From assembly GCA_024449915.1 (NCBI GenBank), contig JAMZAV010000307.1, positions 62,001 through 126,000 of the forward strand: DNA of 64,000 nt, in the 5' to 3' direction. Positions 31,737 through 41,600 of this stretch are shown piece by piece. Origin of the DNA: Sweltsa coloradensis (lineage: Eukaryota > Arthropoda > Insecta > Plecoptera > Chloroperlidae). Under the pieces are notes generated by a model. That model was given only the letters and a program-made list of their open reading frames with translations, was not told the DNA's origin and ran no database searches. How positions within the stretch are numbered: position 1 is the stretch's first letter; each line of letters starts with the position of its first letter. A program made the translations under genes and the position numbers.

Positions 31737-34007
31737 TTACTGTAGTGAAACCTTTTTAGTCCGGCTTCTTGTCATAGGGCCTGATTGGTTGTCTTTTGAA
31801 ATGTTATTCGTGCTTAGACTTATGGAATCTGAAATTTGCACCACCTCTGAGGGATTTGGCTGAATAGGTCTACGGACTACATTTCGAGGCATGAGTGCAG
31901 GTTTCCAAGCAAGAGGGAGGCTCTGGCTATCATCTCTTTTGTTCATGTTATTCGGCCGTTTCTCAATTTCTACAGATTCACGGATAATACGTGGCTTGAG
32001 CTGTTGTACAGGACAAATAGTTTTTGTTTTGTCAAAATCTATCACATGCGAGTAAGCTTTAGCATGTTGAGCCAGGGCTGATTTCTTGTCACCTGCTTTC
32101 ACAGCATTAGAGTGTTCATTTATCCTCACTGCTATGAGTCTGCCTGTTTGGCCTATGTACGTTTGATCGCAGTCGCCACAGGGAACCTCATAAACCCCTC
32201 TTTCTTCCAGATGAACAGAGTCCTTAGCACTTCTCAAAAAGGAGCTGATTTTTCTGTCAGTGGAGAAAATGGTTTCGATGTTCTTACGATTGAGGATTCT
32301 ACCTATGACGTCTGTGGTACCCTTGACATATGGAAGAAAAGCTTTAGACCGTGGTTTCTCCTTGTCCTCAGTATCATCCTCAGATTTCTTCAGTTCACGT
32401 TTAAACGCTCTGGTTATGTCTCGGTCCAAGTAACCATTGAGTGAGAGAGCTTCACGGAGCTTGTCAAATTCCTCTCTTGAGTGAGATTTGTCAGTAAGGT
32501 TCCTGGACCGGGTGACTAGAGTGTTAACCACTGAAAATAACTGTGAAGGACGGTGGTGGGAAGCAGCATTCAGATACCGGTTGGTGTGGGTGGGTTTTCT
32601 ATAGACTGTGTGTCCCAAACTGCCATCAACATTCTTTATTATCAAGACATCGAGAAAAGCAAGTGAGTCGTTGGATTCTGCTTCCATGGTGAACTGAATG
32701 TTCGAATGGATACCATTTAGATAGTCAAGAAAATCATTCAACTTGTCCACACCATGGGGCCAAATGGCATTGATGTCGTCCACATATCGTATCCAAGAAG
32801 ATGGTTTGTTAGGAGCTGCAGCTAGGGCCTTATTCTCAAAATCTATCATGAATAAGTTGGCAATAGCTGGTGATAGCGGCGAGCCCATTGGAGCTCCCTC
32901 CACTTGCTTATAAAACTTGTTTTCATAAATAAAGTATGTAGAAGACATGCAATGCCTTGCTAACTTCATGATGTCCTTCGGTATGCCATAGCTTTCTTCA
33001 ATAGTAACAAGGGCCTCCTTCACAGGTATGTTGGTAAATAGGGAAACCACATCAAAACTAACCAATATGTCCCCAGGGCGAACCTTCCATTCCTTGATCA
33101 GCTGGATCAGGTGAGAGGAGTTTTTCACATAGGACGCAGCATCCTCCGAGTAAGGTTGGAACCTCTTAGCGACATATCTGGCCAGAGCTTGTGTGGGAGA
33201 CCCTACTGCGCTCACTATGGGTCGCAAGGGGGCTCCGGGTTTGTGGATTTTGGGCAACCCATACAGTTTTGGAATACGAGAGGACTTCTTCCTAGGAATG
33301 AGAAATTTCTCTGCTTCAGGGTCAATATTAGAGGAAAGTATAAGGCTCCTAGTTGTCTTTTCTAGGTAAGTAGTCGGATCTCTGGGGGTAGCCTTATATG
33401 CCTTATCTTCAAGAAGGGCTAACATCTTGTCCTTATAATCAGAGCTGTTGAGTATGACGGTGGCATTCCCCTTATCTGCTGGCAGAACTATGATGCTAGT
33501 ATTTTTCTTCAACTCCTTAAGGGCACGTAGCTCAGAGGCTGGGATATTCCTAGTGGGAGGCTTGGCCTTATGGAGGACCTTCGCAACATCTTGCCGCACC
33601 TGCTCTGCTTCCTCATCTGGAAAACCCATAACAGCAGATTCTACTCCACATATGATGTCTTCCACCGGCAAATGACTGGGGGCCACCGCAAAATTGAAAC
33701 CCTTAGCTAACACTGCAGTGGTAACTTCATCAATCGGGCAATCAGATAAATTATGAACGACATGTGAAGGATCTAATTTCTTCCCTATCGGTTTCTGTAC
33801 ACGTTGTAGAGCATTGATTTTCATCATTTGTCTCTCAGTTATGGTAGCCGCATCCATTACCGCTCTCTCTGTAGTTAACCGGTCAATATTATAAAACAAC
33901 AAGGGGTGTATGGTTTTTAACAGAAGCAAATGGACGTCTAGTAACTCCTTAGCAATGATGTCAAGGTCTTTTCTGGTTCTCTGTATGGCATCGCGTAGGA
34001 GCGCCAT
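31737..34007 (-). CDS. Penelope-like RT/GIY-YIG polyprotein, family A copy 3 (756 aa)
   Basis: The longest intact frame in the window. Residues about 80-125 form the conserved pre-RT region (VVHNLSDCP, KGFNFAVAP). Fingers motif LPADKGNATVIL is near 174, LYGLPKIHKPGAPLRPIVSA at about 248-267, motif A SFDVVSLFTNIPV at 317-329, motif B GAPMGSPLSPA at 371-381, and catalytic YVDD at 408-411. GIY-YIG spans about 603-690: G604-V-Y606, Y617-I-G619, R628 and a glutamate in ESVEIEKRP. The tail ends in TRSRTKKVSLQ. All catalytic residues are present. The frame continues upstream without a break except for one TAA (34059-34061), beyond which lies further N-terminal sequence, so the ATG at 34007 may not be the native start. 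Confidence 0.9.
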   Translation of the reverse strand: MALLRDAIQRTRKDLDIIAKELLDVHLLLLKTIHPLLFYNIDRLTTERAVMDAATITERQMMKINALQRVQKPIGKKLDPSHVVHNLSDCPIDEVTTAVLAKGFNFAVAPSHLPVEDIICGVESAVMGFPDEEAEQVRQDVAKVLHKAKPPTRNIPASELRALKELKKNTSIIVLPADKGNATVILNSSDYKDKMLALLEDKAYKATPRDPTTYLEKTTRSLILSSNIDPEAEKFLIPRKKSSRIPKLYGLPKIHKPGAPLRPIVSAVGSPTQALARYVAKRFQPYSEDAASYVKNSSHLIQLIKEWKVRPGDILVSFDVVSLFTNIPVKEALVTIEESYGIPKDIMKLARHCMSSTYFIYENKFYKQVEGAPMGSPLSPAIANLFMIDFENKALAAAPNKPSSWIRYVDDINAIWPHGVDKLNDFLDYLNGIHSNIQFTMEAESNDSLAFLDVLIIKNVDGSLGHTVYRKPTHTNRYLNAASHHRPSQLFSVVNTLVTRSRNLTDKSHSREEFDKLREALSLNGYLDRDITRAFKRELKKSEDDTEDKEKPRSKAFLPYVKGTTDVIGRILNRKNIETIFSTDRKISSFLRSAKDSVHLEERGVYEVPCGDCDQTYIGQTGRLIAVRINEHSNAVKAGDKKSALAQHAKAYSHVIDFDKTKTICPVQQLKPRIIRESVEIEKRPNNMNKRDDSQSLPLAWKPALMPRNVVRRPIQPNPSEVVQISDSISLSTNNISKDNQSGPMTRSRTKKVSLQ

Positions 34008-34061
34008 GCTAGCACGTCTAAGAATCTTATTGATGTTAGTGGAGCTAGTATGATAGCTTTA

Positions 34062-34205
34062 TTTCATTGCAACTGGAATGAGACCTTTATCTCTGCAATG
34101 AAGCAGGAACGTAAGATTGCACAACCACTTAGCTTTCTTTCTTCGTAAAATCTCAAATCGTCTAGTCAGATGTTTAAAGTCCTCCCCATAGAGGCGTGTG
34201 ATGGA
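34062..34205 (-). pseudogene. N-terminal coding piece of the family A copy 3 protein
   Basis: In frame with the main ORF but separated from it by a single TAA at 34059-34061. It encodes a basic helical stretch (GEDFKHLTRRFEILRRKKAK, then CNLTFLLHCRDKGLIP) that looks like the usual Penelope N-terminus. The frame then runs into the terminal repeat upstream. Confidence 0.65.
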
Positions 34206-34540
34206 TTGTTGTAGGTTTTCGCGGCCCATCATAGGATTAAAACAAGGATCTTGGGTAAAACCGCGTCGAAAATAAGATGAACCAGGGCAGAACCTGGGCG
34301 TCCACCGACGTTTCGTCTGTACTACGTCAGACATTTTCAAGGTTGACTGTGACTCTACGGAGTTTGGAGTCACAGTGGTAGGCAAGCACGCAGCGCCCGC
34401 CTTATATAGCCTCGGCTGAAGGTGCTGGGCGGCGAGGTTATATAGAAAATAGGTGCGGGGCGGCGATGTCATATCGAAAAAATATATACAGATGGTGGCA
34501 ATTGAGAAACAAAATAGCACAGCTTACTGTAGTGAAACCT

Positions 34541-36487
34541 TTTTAGATCCAGAGATCCGACTACTTATCTAGAAAAGACAACTAGGAGCCTTATACTTTC
34601 CTCTAATATTGACCCTGAAGCACAGAAATTTCTCATTCCTAGGGAGAAGTCCTCTCGTATTCCAAAACTGTATGGGTTGCCCAAAATCCACAAACCCGGA
34701 GCCCCCTTGCGACCCATAGTGAGCGCAGTAGGGTCACCCACACAAGCTCTGGCCAGATATGTCGCTAAGAGGTTCCAACCTTACTCGGAGGATGCTGCGT
34801 CCTATTTGAAAAACCCCCTTATCACCTGATCCAGCTGATCAAGGAATGGAAGGTTCGCCCTGGGGACATATTAGTTAGTTTTGATGTGGTTTCCCTATTT
34901 ACCAACATACCTGTGAAGGAGGCCCTTGTTACTATTGAAGAAAGCTATGGCATACCGAAGGACATCATGAAGTTAGAAAGGCATTGCATGTCTTCTACAT
35001 ACTTTATTTATGAAAACAAGTTTTATAAGCAAGTGGAGGGAGCTCCAATGGGCTCGCCGCTATCACCAGCTATTGCCAACTTATTCATGATAGATTTTGA
35101 GAATAAGGCCCTAGCTGCAGCTCCTAACAAACCATCTTCTTGGATACGATATGTGGACGACATCTATGCCATTTGGCCCCATGGTGTGGAATAGTTGAAT
35201 GATTTTCTTGACTATCTAAATGGTATCCATTCGAACATTCAGTTCACCATGGAAGCAGAATCCAACGACTCACTTGCTTTTCTCGATGTCTTGATAATAA
35301 AGAATGTTGATGGCAGTTTGGGACACACAGTCTATAGAAAACCCACCCACACCAACCGGTATCTGAATGCTGCTTCCCACCACCGTCCTTCACAGTTATT
35401 TTCAGTGGTTAACACTCTAGTCACCCGGTCCAGGAACCTTACTGACAAATCTCACTCAAGAGAGGAATTTGACAAGCTCCGTGAAGCTCTCTCACTCAAT
35501 GGTTACTTGGACCGAGACATAACCAGAGCGTTTAAACGTGAACTGAAGAAATCTGAGGATGATATTGAGGACAAGGAGAAACCACGGTCTAAAGCTTTTC
35601 TTCCATATGTCAAGGGTACCACAGACGTCATAGGTAGAATCTTCAATCGTAAGAACATCGAAACCATTTTCTCCACTGACAGAAAAATCAGCTCCTTTTT
35701 GAGAAGTGCTAAGGACTCTGTTCATCTGGAAGAAAGAGGGGTTTATGAGGTTCCCTGTGGCGACTGCGATCAAACTCACATAGGCAAAACAGGCAGACGC
35801 ATAGCAGTGAGGATAAATGAACACTCTAATGCAGTGAAAGCAGGTGACAAGAAATCAGCCCTGGCTCAACATGCTAAAGCTTACTCGCATGTGATAGATT
35901 TTGACAAAACAAAAACTATTTGTCCTGTACAACAGCTCAAGCCACGTATTATCCGTGAATCTGTAGAAATTGAGAAACGGCCGAATAACATGAACAAAAG
36001 AGATGATAGCCAGAGCCTCCCTCTTGCTTGGAAACCTGCACTCATGCCTCGAAATGTAGTCCGTTGACCTATTCAGCCAAATCCCTCAGAGGTGGTGCAA
36101 ATTTCAGATTCCATAATTCTAAGCACGAATAACATTTCAAAAGACAACCAATCAGGCCCTATGACAAGAAGCCGGACTAAAACGGTTTCACTACAGTAAG
36201 CTGTGCTATTTTGTTTCTCAATTGCCACCATCCGTATATATTTTTTCGATATGATATCGCCGCCCCGCACCTATTTTCTATATAACCTCGCCGCCCCGCA
36301 CCTTCAGCCGAGGCTATATAAGGCGGGCGCTGCGTGCTTGCCAACCACTGTGACTCCAACCTCCGTAGAGTCACAGTCAACCTTGAAAATGTCTGACGTA
36401 GTACAGACGAAACGTCGGTGGACGCCCAGGTTCTGCCCTGGTTCATCTTATTTTCGACGCGGTTTTACCCAAGATCCTTGTTTTTAT
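34541..36487 (+). mobile_element. Penelope-like element, family A copy 4, 5' truncated
   Basis: Begins abruptly at 34541 inside coding sequence, abutting the terminal repeat of copy 3. It ends with a direct terminal repeat (about 36197-36487) and a (TA)n tract. Confidence 0.85.
34545..36067 (+). pseudogene. Penelope-like RT/GIY-YIG, family A copy 4, broken in three places
   Basis: Retains RT from the TTYLEKTTRS region. A frameshift lies near 34810 (AAAAACCCCC), a TAG at 35192-35194 just after YVDD, and the TGA at 36065-36067 is shared with copy 2. In the GIY-YIG motif, TYIGQTGR reads THIGKTGR, a change of the second tyrosine. It cannot make a working protein. Confidence 0.85.
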
Positions 36488-36489
36488 CA

Positions 36490-36528
<39 letters not shown>

Positions 36529-36555
36529 GTATATATATATATGTATATATATATT
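36488..36555. repeat. (TA)n/(TATG) microsatellite bordering copy 4
   Basis: Mostly TA with ATG interruptions. It continues the pattern of TA tracts at Penelope-like ends. Confidence 0.85.
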
Positions 36556-36559
36556 ATGA

Positions 36560-37257
36560 TTTTGATATGTACTTGTTCTCATTGGGCTCATCTTAACAAA
36601 ATTAATATTGACCTGTTGATTGAAGCAAAATCTTGCACACATAAACTCAATATGTCTTACTGTTGCCGTGTTCTCTAACAAACACGTATATTAGGCCTTT
36701 GCATTGTGTGGTGTTCTGCATTAGTTAAACAGTTTCACTCGTGGCCAATCAAATTGTTTTTTCGAACATAAATAATTCCTCTGTCACTCAAAAAGTCGTA
36801 TCGCCTGAGCGCGCTACTTGCTGTGGCTGAAAAGGTCTAAAATAGCGGAAAAACATGCATTCGTAGTTCAGTAGTTTAGCGGTAACCACACACACGATAT
36901 TGATAATTTTATTTTATTTTGAAGATAAATGTTGAAATTAGGACTTGTGTGATGTACAGTTTCCATAAAAGGTTTTGTAATTTTTTTTTATAAAGCTCTA
37001 AAGTGAAGGTAAATTTTCAAAATAATATCCAAGTTCGCAATTTTTATAAGACCATATTACATGCAAATTCGAAAATCAACATCACACAAGTTCTAGTAAA
37101 TTTTATCATGAAAAGAGTGAAATTTTTTTTTATGCCGATATGATAATTGTGGACCGAGTTCCAACTGAACTGCGGGGACACTGCATCGCGCCGATATTAT
37201 AGCTACTCCTGTGCAACCTTAATGACTTTTCTTCTGCCTGATCAAGCATTCAAATAA
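36560..37257. other. AT-rich intergenic DNA
   Basis: Nothing recognised. Confidence 0.4.
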
Positions 37258-38167
37258 TACTAACGAGGGAAACGCCAAAGTCGTTGAAAGACGAGTGAGT
37301 GAGCCATGAGTTGAGTACCTGGGAAATTACTTTTTTCCCCTACCTTAGGCCTATCTAGCCTATCTTAGTCTTCAGTGGCGCATTATGGCCTAACAGTTGA
37401 CGCGCCCCTATTACAACTAAACTTAAAAACCCTTTTATTTATACGAATATAATTATCAAACTTAAATATGCAAATGTTCCCGGGTACTCAACACATGACT
37501 CGCTCACTCGTCTAACAATGACTTTGGCGTTTCCCTAGTCTAGTTGGCTAAGGCGCCCTTGTAGCCGAAATGTGGGAGACGCGGGTTCAATTCCCTGGTC
37601 GGGAAAGATGTAATTTCTGGATTGTATTTTAAAAATTATTAAACATGTTTTGAAATGCATATAACGCAGTGTAGTCCATCATCTGTGACAATACTATGGA
37701 AAACATAGCCAGTACGAAATACCGTAAAAATATTGCAAGGATTACTCAATCTACGAGCGGAGTTCGGGGGTACCTTGACGTTCAACATTCGATAGACCTT
37801 GCATGGGCACGGCATTTCACAGCCAGGTAAATAACAAACAAAAAATATTTTTTCATAATCAAATCCAATTGTCGTTAAAATAATTTCTAGACATTGGCAG
37901 TCTATTTTTCAGTTTATTATTTCTTGTAGGTTTAAATCGTAATGGATATTGCTCATTTTGTTAGCAGTTCTCAGTTACCTGGTCACGGATGTGTGTTTAA
38001 AATTTCAGCTCAATCTATTTGGCCGTTCGGCCGTAAGAGCCCGGACAGACAGACACACAGACAGACAGACAGACAGATAGACAGACAGACATTGGACAAT
38101 GCTCACGGCCAAGGCCCGATCGAGTAGAGCGTAAAAGAATCCTCATTCGCTTCGCTCACTCGTCTAA
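37258..38167 (-). repeat. Composite Helentron-like/tRNA-derived repeat, best full copy
   Basis: On the minus strand: 5' TTAGACGAGTGAGCGAAGCG at 38167, a (GTCT)n block, a body, a tRNA-like stretch, and the 3' end GTCGTT...CGTTTCCC at 37258. Internally, on +, is an inverted 3' end (CTCGTCTAACAATGACTTTGG, CGTTTCCCTAG at about 37540). The tRNA-like piece follows it directly: A-box-like TAGTCTAGTTGGCTAAGG and B-box-like GGGTTCAATTCCC at 37541-37612. Confidence 0.65.
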
Positions 38168-38249
38168 TTATGTTGAGAAACAAATTAAAGAATATGAAAC
38201 ATAAAAATGCCAGGAAAAAGTTCAATAAAACACAATTAAATATTTAACA

Positions 38250-38255
38250 TTTATT
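38250..38255 (-). terminator. Polyadenylation signal of the NYN ribonuclease gene
   Basis: AATAAA on the minus strand, about 200 nt after the stop codon at 38458-38460. Confidence 0.6.
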
Positions 38256-38457
38256 TTATAAAAACAGACCCAAGGAATATAACACTTACAATTTATGGCT
38301 TAAAACTTTTTTACACGCCGTTATCTCAGACCGTCCCAACTTGAATCGATGCTTAACATTTAGTCCTTAACAGAGTTACTTTTTTTCTAATGTCCTGATT
38401 GTTTTAGGATTCGAGGCTGGTTTTGTTTTCGCCCAGAAGAAATGATGTTTTACCATC

Positions 38458-38605
38458 TTACTGTTCTTGGACTTTGCTCTTAAAGCGTGGTATACGTGGT
38501 CGCTCAGCGGAGAATCGCAGGACCTCGTTGAGCTTTATTCCGTTCCGTCCGAGGTTATCCTCCGTAAATAAGATTGTGCGATCATTGCACGAGAACGTGA
38601 CCAGC
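38458..38605 (-). CDS. NYN ribonuclease, last exon
   Basis: The acceptor TGTTCCAG completes an Arg codon. It encodes LVTFSCNDRTILFTEDNLGR, then a basic end KSKVQEQ and TAA. The LGRNG motif matches the C-terminal LGRxG of NYN domains. Confidence 0.85.
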
Positions 38606-41600
38606 CTGGAACACAATTAAAAGATGCATCACTGGATAGGAATGATTTGTTCACTGTTGCCAAGGTTTCAAGGAATTTTGTAGAGCGTTATAAAATGTGA
38701 AGTCTGCCAGAGTATGACCTAAATATACACGCGATTAAAAGTTTATCTAGCCCAGAGTAATAATCAATAGCATTCATGGGCGCCGCGAGGGGATAAAGGT
38801 TTCATCAAAGTATAATAAGCTACCCACAAAAGTTATAATGTTAAGGAACAGAGCATTCAGGATACATTTTAGGGAAAGTCTATTGTGTGATGAACTTGTA
38901 GACTGTTTTGAGTGAGTGTTTTCAAGGTTGGTTACCTTAAGGGTACCACCATAGTCTACAGTAAGCCATTACAGTGGTCGGTTCTGTCTTTTGAATGATT
39001 TTATTTTTATTTATTTATTAAATAAATTAAATAAATAAATAAAAATGAAATGTACTTAGAGTCTACCCACTCAGTTATATTATAACTGATTTTCAGTGGG
39101 GGACAGTAAATCAAAGCGACCAAGCCACCCCAGTAGGCCCCGACGCAATCGACGAGTGAGCGATAACCAACCAAAGATCGATATTTTTATATGTAATATA
39201 GCAATCAGAGGTATGGACAGTGCGAACACACGCGGATCAACGCCAGAATCAACAATGCCGATTCAGAACAACTCTGAACTTATTATGTGCCTCGTTGCTA
39301 GGACGGCTCCAAAGACACCGTTTATAAACTCCTAAGACAAGAACTGATGGACTTAAGTCCAAATCAGAAGTTAAAACACTTCTGGCTTTGGCCTGGACCC
39401 TGGAACTTCTGCATTGGAAGCAGATACGCTAACCACAAGACCAACGAGCCACTCCTTTATTTTTACTTATTTAACGTCTATCCTATTCAGTCATAAAACT
39501 GATTTACAAAGGAGGACAACTATAAATAAATCTAATTCATTGATGCAGACACAACAATGAACTACAGTTTAGTAAATATTTGAAATTGTAATATTACAAC
39601 AACTTAAAGTTAAAAACATATTGTCTATCTGTCACTTACAATTTAAATAATATTCTAACTTTATATGCATGTCCTTACCTTTGCTTCTCTAGTATAAAAG
39701 GAGCGGTTGTGATCTCAATATAATATATTAATATTTAAGTTAGTTTGCGAAAACTCATTTTGGTCAATTAACACATCACATTACAAAACATTACAATTAC
39801 AATACAATACATTACCTCTCATTGATTATTTCCCTGTAGTGGGGTTTGATATTCACCAGGTCCCTGAACTCGTCACGCGTCACTACGACACCGCAATTTG
39901 TAAACGCTAAATCTAGAATCGTGCTGTAGACAAAGAAGTGCAAGATTAGTTCGGAAACTTGTGTATGTGAGCGTGAGCGTGAGGGTGTGTATCTTAATTT
40001 TTATATTTACTTTGTTTAAAGATTTAAAAGAGAGAAAACTGTTTCCAAAATGATTAATTTTCTCAAAATCGTAAACAAGGGGAACATAAATGTGACAAAA
40101 GTAATAATGATGTAATAGCTAAATAATTGGATGAGCGAAGCGTAGACTTTAATTTCACTAATTTCATCTTGTTACTGTGATTTACACGATTTTTAAGTGT
40201 TTTGATCCTGAAATTGGCGTTTTGAAGATTTATGTCATTCGGGTTGGCTATTGATAGTTATGTTTACCAATTAAAACTTAATTGGGGTAAGCCACTTCCG
40301 GAAGTGCGTGTATTGCTGAAGGTGATACTGCAGAACGTAGAATGCGTTTACGGCATTGTTAATAAGTTTTGTTATTCATCATTTTGTTACTTTAACTGAT
40401 ATGGTTGGCGATTTTTTAACGAAGATTACTACTGTGTAATGCAGTTCATTTCATTTATAGGCTTTTATAGTCAGGCGGCATACCTGGAGAATACTTCAAT
40501 TTAAGTATAAAAGCATGAAATAACACATGATGATCGGACATACCCTACTGATGATTTAAGAAATGGAGCCAATCGAAAATTTACCCAGGAACCCCTCAAA
40601 TCAATGATGGCGTCCAAACATTGCCTAATTTAAAAAAAAATTATGGTCCTATGTTATTCATTTTCACTTTACGCACGTACTTTCAAGTACTGAATATAAA
40701 TTTGAGGTTTAAATTAGCTTTTTAACATCAGAAACCTCTCTTTTAATGGATTTGATTGAATTTCGGTTTCTACACGTATATGAAGCTGCTGAGTATCATT
40801 TTCAGGTAAAAAATATGTTTTGTGACATTTGATGGTCACATAACCTAGAAAAAAGTTGAAAAAGGACGAAACAACATTTTTTAATGTGATTATTTACTTA
40901 TCACGAGTAGCCAAACCTGATAAAAACACACACAAGAGACATTATGATGAACTGCACAAAGGTAGGTAAATGCCAAGTAAACGAGCCATGCGTAGAGTAC
41001 CCGGGAACATTCTCTTTCTTCCCCCCACCTACAGCTGGATCCAGCATTCCAGCATGGTTGAGTCGACCAAATTGACGGCAACAATGTGCAAATGAGCGAA
41101 TCACCTTATGACAAGAGTCTTTTATAGGATCTAAATTTCAAGATAATATAATATCCCTGGACATAAAGGTAAAGGCAACAAGATGGTGGGAGGGGTTGTA
41201 TGAACCTATGCACGCATGTCCTTCACTTCAGTGGCGATCATATGTGGATGAGGCATCCACAGTGTGGAAGTATATTCTGCCTATGCTTATAACATGTAAA
41301 CGGGTATCGTTATATATCCTCTTATTGATCTAGGATATTTACGAGTTTTTTTTCCCTAACAGACTTTAAGCCAACGCTAAGTGTGGGCTTGTATCACATC
41401 CCCCTCAAAAAATATTTATTTTGCAAAAGTTCAACTTTTCTACAAGTTAGTTTATAACTGCACTTGCGTGGTTTTGCATAACGTATATGCTACATTGTGC
41501 GGGTATGTTTCTTTCTAGTAGGGCCTACTTCTTACCGGTCGTCGTAGGCACACTTGACTTTCTCTTCGATTGTTTTTGTTGGCGTGAAAATGACTTTACA

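Larger units (their letters stand above)
31447..34540 (-). mobile_element. Penelope-like element, family A copy 3, nearly full length
   Basis: Terminal repeats in the same orientation flank the coding part: the upstream one at about 34204-34540 and the downstream one at about 31447-31735. Both contain CCACTGTGACTCCAA-type sequence, a GTCTG...CAGAC stem, GAAACGTC and CTATATAAGG. It lies back to back with copy 2 on the left and head to head with copy 4 on the right. Confidence 0.85.

Noticed and set aside
37541..37612. tRNA gene
   Set aside because: A- and B-box-like motifs are present, but the acceptor and anticodon stems do not pair properly and the piece recurs in a repeat family.
39390..39455. 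tRNA gene on minus
   Set aside because: It is the head of a SINE with body and tail; the acceptor stem does not close.
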